The position numbers were made by a program, and so were the translations under genes. A stretch of DNA of 64,000 bases, from NCBI GenBank assembly GCA_016169945.1, contig JADLSH010000193.1:1-64000 (forward strand), read 5' to 3'. This document shows positions 12,083 to 22,804 of the stretch, piece after piece. The stretch is from Trachythela sp. YZ-2020. Its lineage: Eukaryota > Cnidaria > Anthozoa > Malacalcyonacea > Clavulariidae. The notes below the pieces were generated by a model. The model did no database searches and had not been told where the DNA came from. It was given only the letters and a program-made list of their open reading frames with translations. Position 1 is the first letter of the stretch. Each line of letters begins with the position of its first letter.

Positions 12083-12131
12083 CGTGAGAAAACAGCCAAG
12101 CTAACCATAGGGATTCGAATCAGTCATCACG

Positions 12132-12274
12132 ATGAAGTGTTGGACAATTCTAGCCTTGCTGGTTACAGTCTGTGCTGTGTTTCTTGGTGTTGGACGCACT
12201 GAAGAAACCGCAGCGTATGATGATCTTGAAGAACCAGCTTTGGGGGATTCATCAAAGTTCAACGACGAAGAATT
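12132..12274 (+). CDS. Proline/arginine-rich secreted precursor 1, exon 1 (signal peptide + acidic propiece)
   Basis: This exon encodes residues 1-47. It opens with MKCWTILALLVTVCAVF, a clear signal peptide with likely cleavage near residues 21-23, followed by an acidic propiece (TEETAAYDDLEEPALG). The exon ends AAGAATT/GTAAGC: a consensus donor in phase 2, which also makes an apparent stop if the splice is ignored. The paralogous exon at 44313-44455 has exactly the same length (143 nt) and donor. The start is the first ATG after the TATA box. Secretion is supported directly by sequence. The defence or signalling role is inferred from the cationic exon 2. Confidence 0.8.
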
Positions 12275-14335
12275 GTAAGCCATATTTATTTTTTTCTTTA
12301 AATTTCACACCTATAACTCTTAATATAAAAATATGAAATTTCCTTCTCAGATTGGATATTCTTCTTTTTCTGCCATCAAATTGGTTACAGAAATTTTTAA
12401 TGTGAATAAGCAATTTGCGAGCTGTGAAGTTGCGAGTTATCGTATAAAAATACCAGATTTTCTCAAATTTCTTACCTCTATATACGTCAGTTTTTCCTAG
12501 GCATTTGTGAACTTTTCAACGTTGGTAGCTCTATGTAACAAGCCAAAGGTCAAAGCTTTAAACTAACATGCATTATAAAAGTTTTTGTTGTTGATTTGAA
12601 TGTTCTCGTTCAGTCGTTGTAAAGATGTTTTAGTTTATTTAGGATTCAGTTTTGCCGCTTGTTTTCAAACCACCCCTTCCTGTATAGCGGCCATATAGAA
12701 CACATACCTAATTTTATGAAAATTCTATTACTGCACATTTCATAAGCAATTCATGGGGGTCTGCCAGGACGACACCTTTTAGATTGACTGGAAATATAAC
12801 CATGCCTTACCAGTAAAAGCAATCCATGACAATAATTTCTTAACTGAATCTATCTTTTTCACATAAAAATAGAAAATAGTTTACAACTGAGTAAACTGAT
12901 AAGTGTCAAACCAAAATAGTTTCTACAACTTTAAACTCAATTTGGTGCCCTTTAAGCTCGATAGGACATTTACGTAAGTGACGTAAATTAATTTCGCCGA
13001 AACTTTTAGTAGGTTATTTTATAAGTAAGAATTTATCACAACAAAGTTGTCACTACACATTTGTACTGTCAATCACTGCACAATTTCATTCTATCACTGC
13101 ACAAATTGGCTATCACTGAACGCTAAAATTAGGTATGATAAGGCACATCTGATTTTTAATTTGGCGGGAAACTTCCAGCTCGCAACTCGCACTAGCTCAT
13201 AAGTTCAGAGCCCGCAATAAACTCATTATTTTTTAATATAATCGTGAAATTCCTTCTGTATATATGGTTACATGCAAACTGTTTGGACTAAAAATGAAGA
13301 TTTAAGATTTGGTTTCCAACCAGGATTAGTTATAGTGCCATTAATGTCCCAAGCTGTTGATATAAAACCATATTTATAAAAACACAATTCAAACAAAACA
13401 TATTTTGTGGGAGAAGGGGTTCTGGGGTGTGAAGACTCATATTATGACAAACATCATCCCTACTCACGTCACACCCTAAGCTGAACTGATTGACTGAACT
13501 GAATGCTCTGAACATAAAGCAGAGCCTTGCCAGGGGTAGCCATTCCCTGACGACCCTGAACCAAGAAGCACTTGGACAGACCTTAACCTGACCAAGGGGA
13601 ATGGAACCCCTATGGACAGTCCTTAATAACCTGACCCAGGGCGCTTGACCCATATGAGCAGTCCTTAACCTGACCAAGGGGAGATAAACCCCTATATGGA
13701 CAGTCCTTAATTATATGGTATATGTGTGACGTATATTGAGTCTATGGACCTGAAGTTGACATTTTGGAGACTTCAACCCGAACCACAAATTTATGAACCA
13801 AAATAACAAAATAGTCTGTAACCGAAAACGTTGCTTTTAAACTATATACATATTAAGTAAAGGCATTGTCTAGCAGCGACATTGTTTGTGTCTCTTTCCA
13901 AAATGTCCTTTCTCGAGTCCTTGATCCAGTATATGGTGTTGAAGACAGTCGATGATAGCTGCTTCTATTTGAAAATAATAGCTGTTATTTCCATAATATA
14001 TTAACTACCAATATTCTATCGATGAATTAGCAATTTTGAACATTCAAGGTAACTCTAACTTAGAGCAAACGTCTAAATCTAGATGCATTACGGTTCCGGT
14101 TAAACCGTCCCCCAAATTGTATTGTTAAACGGCATGTAAAAATGATGGGTTCTATTAAATTTTCTCTTATGCAATCAGTTACATGCTTTAAATCGTAAAG
14201 ACACAAATGACCCCTTGTTCGAAAGAGAAAACAACAAGTTTCGAAGTTAAACTGAATTTTGTTATTAGGAATAGTATTCTAAAAATTATTAAGCATAAAA
14301 GATCATTTTATTCCGTCTTTTTATGCACCATGTAG
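12275..14335 (+). other. Intron of precursor gene 1 (2061 nt)
   Basis: Runs from GTAAGC to a polypyrimidine-AG acceptor (TTTATGCACCATGTAG). It shares blocks with the 1026-nt intron of the second gene (TTCGTTCAGTCGTTGT, GCTTGTTTTCAAACCA, GTTCTATTAAATTTTCT). It is longer because of extra sequence, including a GGACAGTCCTTAACCTGACC minisatellite at about 13510-13710. No other gene is seen inside. Confidence 0.7.
13510..13715. repeat. Intronic GGACAGTCCTTAACCTGACC minisatellite
   Basis: Three to four imperfect ~50-bp units contain GACAG(T/A)CCTTAA, CCTGACC(A/C)AGG and a CCCCTAT tail. They are absent from the paralogous intron. The opposite-strand 115-codon frame across them is a repeat shadow. 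Confidence 0.6.
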
Positions 14336-14621
14336 ATATGAAAATAGTGAAAACGGTGATGATGATGATGATGACAGTGTGAATGAAGACAAACCAGCTA
14401 AGTTCAGACGTTCATCATGGCGCCGTTTTCCACGTCCCCGTTTGCCACGTCCCCGTTCATCATGGCGCCGTTTCCCACGTCCCCGTATCCCACGTCCCCG
14501 TTCATCATGGCGCCGTTTCCCACGTCCCCGTATCCCACGTCCCCGTTTCCCACGTCCCCGTTCATCATGGCGCCGTTTCCCACATCCCCGTATCCGACGT
14601 ATTCGTTCCGGCGGAAAATGA
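14336..14621 (+). CDS. Proline/arginine-rich secreted precursor 1, exon 2 (cationic repeat domain)
   Basis: Joined to exon 1 this completes a 142-residue precursor. Residues 49-71 continue the acidic propiece (six consecutive Asp, then SVNEDKPAKF). Residues 72-142 are the cationic part. After Arg-Arg come four units, SSWRRFPRPRLPRPR, SSWRRFPRPRIPRPR, a longer SSWRRFPRPRIPRPRFPRPR, and a diverged SSWRRFPHPRIRRIR ending SGGK. That is 28 Arg and one Lys in 71 residues with no acidic residue. An acidic propiece masking a cationic end is the standard plan of animal antimicrobial-peptide precursors. The Pro-Arg pattern resembles cathelicidin-type Pro-rich peptides by composition only. The 45-bp DNA unit keeps other frames open (for example one rich in FPTSP), but only this frame fits the acceptor phase, the paralogue and the signal peptide. 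Confidence 0.78.
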
Positions 14622-15056
14622 AGGTTGAAGACCTTATTTTTAACCTTTTCGTATATCACACACAAGTACTAAAGCCCGGATCAAACGAGACTCAAGTCCT
14701 TGCAAGTGTAAACTTCTGAGACATGGAAAAGAGGGAATGGGTGGTTTGAACAATTGCTCTGAAAACTAGGATTGGAGAGAGCATCCTTTTTGAATTCATT
14801 GAGCCAATTTTGAAGCCAGAATATTTATAATGGGAGAGATTTTTCAATCCATCAAATTTTTATTATATCCGAAATTGTTAAGTGTATAAATTAACTTTGC
14901 TATCAAGCAAATGTCTTTTCCTATTTAGCTTGAAGGATATATTTTCCCACATGCACCTCTTCGGCTCTTCTAATGAGTTATAGAACGTTTTTAACACTAG
15001 ATAATGAGACTTGAAGCGCCATATTGGTGTGACCTCATTAGTTATATTCACTGCCA

Positions 15057-15062
15057 AATAAA
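15057..15062 (+). promoter_or_regulatory. Polyadenylation signal of precursor gene 1
   Basis: AATAAA in TCACTGCCAAATAAAGAATT, conserved at 46740-46745 downstream of the second copy. It implies a 3' UTR of about 450 nt that is well conserved between paralogues. Confidence 0.55.
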
Positions 15063-15663
15063 GAATTAGAAAGAGTGGGACCAATGTCTATCTATACAAT
15101 ACGTGTCCTTTCCCACCAACAACCAGAAAGTGTAAGAACCTCTTCTAACATGTCAGCACCATCAGTGTTGATTTGTTGTGCATGGTCACGCCAATATGAC
15201 TGCCATTGCAGGCTTCATTTATGCATAGCAGATGCACTATCCAGCCTAGTTTTTAATTCAGTAGTTTGATCCGTTTGAACAACACAAAGTGTAGAAAAGA
15301 GTCAATGTTTTAAAAATATACAGCGTTAAATATTCATGTTTAGCTGGGTATTACAAACACATCACATTAATCTCTTTTACAATGTGTATTCCAATTACGT
15401 GTTTATTTATCAAATTATTCATTCCATTTTTTCCATACCTCAGGAGTTTTAAACTTGCGGTGGTTTGCGCTCTCGTTTGACCATAGCTTAACACTGGAGC
15501 AATAAGAGGTAGCCTCATCTAAACCTTTACGGAAAACAATTAAGAACTGATAGAACTATTCGTGTTAAATAAAGTTAGATTAGTTATTAAGTTTCCTTCT
15601 GCAGTAACACTGGAGAAATAAGTGTTAGCCCTTTCTAAATCTTTAGAGAGAACAGTTTCGAAC

Positions 15664-16292
15664 TAGCCTGAGACAGACGAATAACGAAAAATATTCGTCT
15701 GAGAACATTCGTCACTAATCTTGCCTGGTGACGTCAGAGCGTTAGTCGAGATTTAGATAACAGATTGTCATTGGTCACACTAAAATTGCATGTATTGTGC
15801 GTTTTTATTGGTTCATTAGACATGTCGGAAAAAATAAAAGATGGCGGAATTTACAGATCGAAATATTTTATGGAAACGTGCAATTAATAAGGTATTAAAT
15901 GTTTTTCAAGTACCTTCTTTGTATAAAGAACAGGAAGAGGCCCTTGCTCAATTGTTTTCGAAGCGAGATGTTTTCATTAATCTCCCTACATCGTATGGGA
16001 AATCGCTCATATTTCAAGTTGCACTCGATATTCTCTTTCGAAGAAGCACGGGAACCAGCATAGTAGTGGTTATTTCTCCACTGAAAGCCCTCATGGAAGA
16101 TCAAGTAAGATCACATGGTCGTTCGATACTTCGATAGTTCGATACAGTGTCGCTCATAGCAAACGCCATTTTGTTTTTCTCAGATACGTAATTATGCAAA
16201 TATTTATGATAAATTATGATAATTAGACCGGGCAAGATTAGTGACGAATGTTCTCAGACGAATATTTTTCGTTATTCGTCTGTCTCAGGCTA
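15664..16292. mobile_element. TIR element carrying a RecQ-like helicase exon
   Basis: Ends TAGCCTGAGACAGACGAATA / TATTCGTCTGTCTCAGGCTA continue as inverted repeats for about 65 bp (to ...CACTAATCTTGCC). It is flanked by a perfect 9-bp duplication GTTTCGAAC (15655-15663 and 16293-16301). The second paralogous flank near 47355 lacks it, giving an empty site. A 9-bp duplication with long TIRs and captured gene sequence resembles Pack-MULE-type elements. The superfamily is inferred. Confidence 0.85.
15841..16104 (+). pseudogene. RecQ-like DNA helicase N-terminal exon fragment
   Basis: Eighty-eight codons with RecQ/DEAD helicase motifs: LYKEQEEAL (motif 0 region, about residues 27-35), LPTSYGKS (Walker A, 48-55, with Ser where PTGYGKS is usual) and VISPLKALMEDQ (motif Ia, 77-88). 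The match stops at CAA/GTAAGA, a good splice donor, and the following bases diverge from helicase coding. So the element holds one complete first exon and no motif II-VI. It cannot encode a working helicase alone. Alternatively it is the 5' exon of an element-encoded helicase whose remainder has been lost. Confidence 0.75.
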
Positions 16293-16809
16293 GTTTCGAA
16301 CTGATAGCTAATAAAGTATCCAGTGTAAATAGTGTTAGATTATATAGTTTATGCTCGCTAGAAGTCTTGTGGTAATAATGCTGGGCCACTAAAAATCACC
16401 TTTTCCGGACCTCTAAGTCTAGGTAGAACAGTTTAGACGCAACTGATTGAGCTATACGACTTAGGATAATTCGGGATAATTATATTTTTTTCACAGAATG
16501 AATGACAAGCAAGCTGCACCGTGAGCCATGGCGTGGTGAAGAATGAAATATACTAACGTAATTACACTTTTTAATACTTTAATATTTTACCAAACATATC
16601 GTAATTCAATGCATCATTAATTGCACATAACCGAAATTTGTAACTGGTTTCCTTGGTTAAATAAAAATAATGCTTAATTATACCATATTTGTGAAAACGA
16701 TCCCACTTCGTTCCCAAACTGCTGTGAAGATAATCCAAATGTTAGACCATAAATAATAGAATACAGTACATGGTTTGTAGACTGGATGGAAATCGTTCGT
16801 GACAGACTA

Positions 16810-17060
16810 GCTTGTAGCAAGCTTGTCAGCAAGTTGTAACAATGTTGTCATTTTATCAAACAAGTTGTTAAATAGCAGGACGATAACAAGTTGTTGGAAC
16901 AGCTTGTAACAAGTCTGTTGAGTCAATAACATTGTAGTAAGTTGTCGACAAGCTGGGAAACTTGGGAACAAGCAGTGCGAACACATCCTGCTTGATAACA
17001 AGTTGTTTGAACAACATTGGTAAAAGTCTGCAGCAGGTTTGTTAAACTTGTGCGTTTTTA
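16810..17060. repeat. AACAAGTTGTT palindromic repeats (copy 1)
   Basis: Many copies of ACAAGTTGT and ACAACTTGT, also present at 47890-48060 in the duplicated flank. The 90-codon minus-strand frame over it is a repeat shadow. Confidence 0.6.
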
Positions 17061-17099
17061 CGTGTGTAGGTTTATGCAAACATTCGGTCTTGCATATTC

Positions 17100-18250
17100 G
17101 TCACGTGTGTATTGTATTTTTGCCCAAACAATAGCAATCTTTAAGTACAGTACAGTGCAGTACAAAGTATTTCAAACGAATCATATCTACATGTCAAGGT
17201 AGCGGACACAATTAACATAAAAGATTGCAAGAAAAACTGTTTTTGTTAGATAAAAATAACTGCAGTAATTTGCTTTAGCACTAGCCTAGGATTAAGGTCA
17301 ACATTAGGATTAGGTTTGATTATGGTAAGGGTTGAGATTATGGTCAGGAAACTGAGTTTAATGGTATTTTGATGACATGGAAATTGAGGCAATATATACA
17401 AAATGAAATCTTGGAGATGAGTACTGTGATATATGCTAAAGAAAAATATATTAATTATTCTTATGTTTTTATATGACTTTAATATTGGATAGAATGTGAA
17501 ACTATTTGAAACTATTGTATCTGATTCTAGTGTGATAAAAGAAATTGGCGCCTTATAAACATTTGTTTCTCCGTTAAAGTACAATTATTCTGAAATTGGT
17601 TAATACTGAAGATGTTTAATGCTAGCTGAAAATGTTGTTCACGAAAATAGAAAAACCTTCGGCTACGATTCTTGTTTTTTCATTCAGTTGTACTGTTAAA
17701 TCTTCCGGATTAAAACGTACCATACATGTATACTATATACAAACAAGAACTGCATGAAATAGCTATTGATCTGCAGTCTTAGTTGATCTACGTCTAAATA
17801 AGGACGAAAACGTACGTATATAGCCTCATTAATATCATTAACGAGACGAAACATGCGTAAAATCGCAGATTTCTATTGGTTGCTGCTGCTGAATTCATCT
17901 GCAAACGTGAAATACTGACTTCTAATTGGTTGTTATTTAAAGCTGCGTAATTTCTGCCTCGCCTCAGCGAGGCAGCACACTATTCTTGACGTGATAAGGT
18001 TTCTCCAGTGTTCACTTGCCCCAGTCTTTTACCCGACCTATATATTGTCTAGATTTGGATTTGGCGTCGGTTTGTTTATCGTAATCCGGGGGAATAAACA
18101 AGCTCGAAAACATTTGAAAAATGAGGGGGGGGGGGTATTCGAATAAGATTTCGTATTGCGCGCCATGTTTTCCTCCATGTGCTCAAGATTTTACTCGAGA
18201 TTTTTATAGCTACAAGCTTTTTATACTGGATGCGAATGATGCAAAATATT
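17100..18250. other. Gap between precursor flank and Helitron
   Basis: No gene supported. At 17283-17345 there are degenerate TTAGGATTAGG/GGTAAGGGTT units, weakly telomere-like. At 17845-17990 two CTATTGGTTG / CTAATTGGTTG segments precede a small GCCTCGCCTCAGCGAGGC palindrome. A run of ten G starts at 18125. Confidence 0.4.
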
Positions 18251-18271
18251 TTCTGAAAAATTCAGATAAGT

Positions 18272-19445
18272 ATGGCTATATTTCTTTCTGGTGATATACA
18301 TCAAGGCGATGAACATTTTAGTGTTCATTCTAGAGGCAACCAATGTGCTTTCATGACTTTATCGGCAATTTTAACAGCACGAAATACGCCATTGATCGAG
18401 TGGTCGAAATCAACAATATATAATGTCTTATTACAAGGAGACAAAATGTACTTAAAAACTTTGAATAGTGGCTTAATAATCCTAGACCCAGGTGTCGAAT
18501 TTTTATCTATTGATAACTTACCAAAGGTTGTTAGTGTTTCATGTTCAAACATGCTTTCTTACAAGATATGTTGGTCTGTGATCGACACAGTTAATATATC
18601 GCCTGTGCAGGGAAAAACAACCCCACCTATGACGGTGACAAATAGTGATCTAGCTGTAGTCATAGAGGCCGTTGAGGTACAGAATAACATTGATCTACAT
18701 GTGATCGTGGAAAATAATAACATTGAACTACCTGTGGTGGTAGCACAAAATATCAATCTACCTGTTGTGGTAGAGCCCATTGAGCACAAAATATTGATCT
18801 GCCCATTGTGGCGGAAAGAAACATTGATCTGCCCATTGTGGTGGAGCCCGTTGAGGCACAAAATATCATTGATCTGCCCATTGTGGTGGAGTCCATTGAG
18901 GCACAAAATATTATTGATCTGCCCATTGTGGTGGAGCCCGTTGAGGCACAAAATATTATTGAACTTCCCATTGTGGTGGAGCCCGTTGAGGCACAAAATA
19001 TCATTGATCTGCCCATTGTGGTGGAGCCCATTGAGGCACAAAATATTATTGATCTGCCTATTGAGGCAGAAAATGAAAACCAAATTTGGTTGATAAATTA
19101 CGGAAGAGATCTTCAAGGTCTTGTTATAACCAACCAAGAAATTGAGTCTCATTACTATGATATTCGCACAGCACTTTTGAATACTTTTTTGAATGACAGT
19201 TATGCTGGTTTAATATTAGAAGGTTATAGATGGCCTTATTAAAGCAAATGGATTCTTTCTATCTATTTGACTCACATGCCCGAGACTCTAATGGCATGCC
19301 TGATCCTAATGGCACTGCTTTTGTCATGAGATTTACTAATATCCTAGATTTAGAGCAATATTTGTATTCTCTTTCAATAGGACTGCATACCAATTTATTT
19401 GAAATTGTACCTGTTCAATTAAGTAGATGTAAAGCTTCTGAGCAA
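18272..19445 (+). pseudogene. Helitron-borne tegument-like (C76-type) cysteine protease with repeat insert
   Basis: The first part has the hallmark GDEHFSVHSRGNQCAFMTLS, whose Cys in GNQCAF is the expected nucleophile, and IYNVLLQGDKMYL. The last part (about 19245-19330) has FYLFDSHARDSNGMPDPNGT, whose His/Asp in FDSHARD complete the catalytic set. Between them lies the DLPIVVEPVEAQNI repeat. One base is missing at about 18782 (GAGCAC where the other repeats have GAGGCAC), which shifts the frame. A second shift near 19222 joins the His-motif segment. Such proteases in Helitrons and Polinton-like elements resemble the herpesvirus large-tegument deubiquitinase fold. The role in transposition is unknown. 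This copy is dead unless the shifts are assembly errors. Confidence 0.65.
18690..19075. repeat. 45-bp tandem repeats in the Helitron protease ORF
   Basis: Seven to eight units of GATCTGCCCATTGTGGTGGA...GCCC(G/A)TTGAGGCACAAAATAT encode a 15-residue DLPIVVEP(V/I)EAQNII unit. The units diverge at the 5' edge and are nearly identical in the middle, a sign of recent expansion. The opposite strand is also open. Confidence 0.85.
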
Positions 19446-19990
19446 ATAACTAAATCTGTAAAAGATCGAGAATACCAGAAAATGAGGTGTTCAGTGGAAA
19501 CTAATGGTGATAAACAAACTCGACTTAAAAAAGTCAATGAATGTAATAAAAGAAAGCTGTCAAAGGAAACTGACAGCGAGAGACAAATTAGACTTAAAAA
19601 AATAAGTGAGTCTAGAAAGAGAAAGCAGTCAATAGAAACTGAGAGCGAAAGACAAATACGACTTGAGAAAGCTAGACTTTATCAAAAACAAAAGCGGGCA
19701 AAAAGAGTGTCACGACCTCAACAGGAAATAAGCCAACAGGATTATTTAAATATATTTGACATCATCAATAATGGTGTTATTGAAGAGCAATGTTGGGCAA
19801 AACATAACATTAATAAATTTCATAAATCTATGCAATATATTGTCAGTAAGTGTACTGTTTGTCAGGTGGCATGCCCTTGAAATCTAAACCAAGGTCACCG
19901 TATGTGTGTTTACGATGCTCTAGAGATAAAAAATCTTCTAAACATTTTCGTGTGAAAATTCAATGATACCTTCATCTTTTCCACTCGAGT
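19446..19990 (+). pseudogene. Helitron basic linker region
   Basis: Contains repeated ERQIRLKKISESRKRKQS-type segments at about 19555-19690, a charged coiled stretch typical of Helitron Rep-Hel N-termini. It continues to CTVCQVACP and stops at 19880. The expected continuation (KPRSPYVCLRCSRDKKSS) follows in another frame through 19930, then meets a further shift. Confidence 0.65.
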
Positions 19991-20712
19991 TACAAAATTT
20001 GGCTCAGATTGAGGAAATGTTAATTGCTCGTGCTTTGCCAATCATTAATTTACCACAAAATGTAACAGAACTTGCAACATCTTTGCCAAGATATCCTAAA
20101 GACTTGGCTGTGATTATTGTCAAAGTTAAAGGTGAAGACAACACATTTAGAGATGTGACAGTGCGAAAACTAAATGTGCACAATGCCTTGATGTGGCTTA
20201 TACAGTAAACAATAATCCACATTATCCTCAATTAATAATTAATGAAGATGCATTAAATTCATTACCTGAAAATGGTGTTCCATCAGATCTGATGACTGTT
20301 GAGACTGATAATGATATAGTCTCAGATGATAATTCTTCTCCTGATTTGTGTCCTCCTACTGATAACCCCTCAGAGCATATTGTTTGTAATGACTCTACTG
20401 AAATGAGTATTTTCTTACCTGTTGGTGAACAACAACAGGAAATTGAAGCTGTTAGAAATCAGCTTTCTGAAAATGAGCGAATGCAATGGCCCTCAGTTGA
20501 AAATGAACCATTAAATGAGTATCAGATATCACATCTGGCCACAATGGCTTTCCATACATTATTTCCAGACGGAAAAAGTGATCCTACTAATCAAGGACTT
20601 CTAACAGATGTCCCTCTTCAGGAACGAATAAAGCATCTTTTAAAATTTACTGAAATTACTGATGGTAAATGGGTCTACCGTTTTGCCAACCATCTCAGTT
20701 TGGGGTGTGACT
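19963..20712 (+). pseudogene. Helitron DUF6570-type segment
   Basis: Recognisable as [26 protein letters not shown], then [17 protein letters not shown], then NPHYPQLIINEDALNSLPEN. Part of the usual stretch between ALPI and [10 protein letters not shown] appears deleted. A shift near 20200 moves the reading frame to the 20193-20714 frame, which carries ISHLATMAFHTLFPDGK and ends at the insertion of the element at 20703. Identification is from the family's recurring wording, not a search. Confidence 0.7.
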
Positions 20713-21836
20713 AAATGGAGAGTTAAAATTGGAGTGTTAAATCGGAGAGTTAAGATTTCGGAGAGTTAAGTTCGAGCCACGCCCACATTTGTGAACGACC
20801 ACACCCACTTTCTTAACTCTCCCGATGGTATATTTGACGTTAAACGTCAGAGACTTAATTTTGATTTAACTCTATTGCTTAACAAAATAGAAAGGAAGAG
20901 AGAGTTAACTTTGTCGTAACTCTCAAAATGCCAAAAAATGCTAAGCGAGAGAGTTAAGTTAGTTTTTCGAATAAAATGGTGATATTGATGTGACAATAGT
21001 GATAAAATACTAATAGGCAACATCCGAGTCAAACAAAGAGAGCATAGTATATATAAACAATTTCGCTACCCATTAATCTTTGCAGACCGCCCGTAAAGAT
21101 TTTTGCCACATTTCTCCACAGACATATATAATAGTCATACTCATAGACTCATAGATATAGTACCATACTGTCACTGTCACACGGGCATTGCCGCAAATAA
21201 AACATGTCAAAGTAAAACTTGCTCAAGTTTAACTGCTTTGTTTGACTTTGCGGAAGAATGTGAGAGCCGGCACTGCCACAGGCACATGAAACTTGACAAT
21301 AACTTGTGCATAGTCATACTCATAGTCATAGAATATAACAGATGTATATCACAACCGTATATAATAACCGACTATACTATAGAAGCCCTTCCAGTGCGAC
21401 AACGCAAATAATTTAGGACATATTGCCTAACGGACATTCAAAAATAGGCAATATTTTAATTACGAAAATATAAGCCAGAAGGTATGCCTCGTAGTTAGAT
21501 AAGTTATGTGTCGTCGTTAGATAAGTTATGACAATTATGAATCTTTTGTGATCATCCTGACAAGATATCCGGTATGGGACACCATTTTATTCGAAAAATT
21601 AACCCTCTAGCTTAACCCTTTGGCATTTTGAGAGTTACGACAAAGTTAACTCTCTCTTCCTTTTTATTTTTTTAAGCAATAGAGTTAAATCAAAATTAAC
21701 TCTCTGACGTTAGTTCAAATATACCATCGGGAGAGTTAAGAAAGTGGGCGTGGTCGTTCACAAAAGTGGGCGTGGCTCGAACTTAACTCTCCGAAATCTT
21801 AACTCTCCAATTTTAACTCTCCTTTTAGTCGTTCCC
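20703..21836. mobile_element. TIR element with GGGTGTGACTAAA ends inserted in the Helitron
   Basis: The left end GGGTGTGACTAAATGGAGAG matches the complement of the right end CTCTCCTTTTAGTCGTTCCC. Inverted repeats extend about 250 bp, built on GAGAGTTAA units and a CCACGCCCAC motif. A perfect 9-bp duplication CTCAGTTTG flanks it (20694-20702, 21837-21845). The 860-bp-or-less interior (about 20960-21600) has no recognisable transposase. It is non-autonomous. Confidence 0.85.
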
Positions 21837-22800
21837 CTCAGTTTGCTACAACATACAAAGTTGTTGACAATGAACTGACAAAATTGCCAGAGAATATTAT
21901 CCCCGAGCCGGCGCGAAGCGCCGTGCGAGGGTACTAATTCCGCTCGGAGATTTACACCCGGATATGTGAAAACATTGTGGAATGCAAAGTCGTCCGCCAT
22001 TTTTTTTTGTCATGGACTGGACTGGACGTTTTCGTAAGTTATGCGCATGCGCAAGTTCAAGCCGAGAGAAGACTTCCATTTTGCAAACTTTTTTCAAAAT
22101 TAGTTTTGCACTCATTTTATAAGTAAGTCTCTATGTCTCCAAAACAAGATAAATGAAAATTATTTAGAGGACAAATTAACAAGAGGAGGAACAGTCGAAA
22201 GACCGAAAAAGGAGCGTTTTAAACAGGCAAGTGTCTATTTTCCATGCTTGCTTTGCCGATTTTTTAACATAGCATGCAGTATAGTTTGTGAATTTGAAAA
22301 TGTGTAGATCATTCTGTGTGGTCAATACAACATTGATTGATCTAATGATCTTTAAGAGTATTTTAGTATTGATTCAAATATGTTATAGAAAAATAAAAAA
22401 AATGCAAAAGCAAGTGCGAAGTATAAAAATACTCCTCGAAAAGCAGTTTTGTGAATTTGAAAATTTCGAAACGTTTTGTGAACGTCTAAAGTTGAATGTT
22501 ACAGTAAAACAAAGCTAAAAGAATACACAATAGCATACCCACTTTATATAGTTGGACAATTGATAATTTTATAGTTAAAAACAAAATAAGATTTTGTACA
22601 AATTAAAATATAAAAAATATACAATGTTGCGTGTTACCATGGTTACATTCGTCGACTCAGTACTTCATGTTACAATAACTTCTTGGGAGTAAATTGTTTC
22701 GTTCAAACTTAACTATGGTTCAAATGGACGAGGGGTTACTGCATGCATGTATTTCTAGTACCAAGAATATTCCCAACATCCCAAAGGTCCAAATTTTGGC
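21837..22800. other. Sequence interrupting the Helitron
   Basis: The first 60 bases can be read as VVDNELTKLPENIIP, possibly still Helitron. From about 21900 a GC-rich CCGAGCCGGCGCGAAGCGCC palindromic stretch starts unrelated DNA with a CATGGACTGGACTGGACG segment. A 76-codon frame at 22288-22518 has no recognisable family. Confidence 0.4.
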
Positions 22801-22804
22801 CTAT

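Larger units (their letters stand above)
15063..17100. repeat. Downstream flank shared with precursor gene 2
   Basis: Colinear with about 46746-48240: ATACAATACGTGTCCTTTCC-type start, the GTGTTGATTTGTTGTGC...GGTCACGCCAATATG segment, GAGTCAATGTTTTAAAAATA, CTCTCGTTTGACCATAGCTT, TATTTTACCAAACATATCGT and AACAAGTTGTT repeats. This copy additionally carries the 629-bp TIR element at 15664-16292. No gene is supported apart from that element's helicase fragment. Confidence 0.75.

Noticed and set aside
14321..14665. Minus-strand Gly/Arg-rich frame opposite the cationic exon
   Set aside because: It is the shadow of the 45-bp repeat. The plus-strand frame alone has signal peptide, splice phase and a paralogue.
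17283..17345. Interstitial telomere repeat
   Set aside because: Units are few and degenerate (TTAGGATTAGG, GGTAAGGGTT), which is not enough to call a telomere relic.
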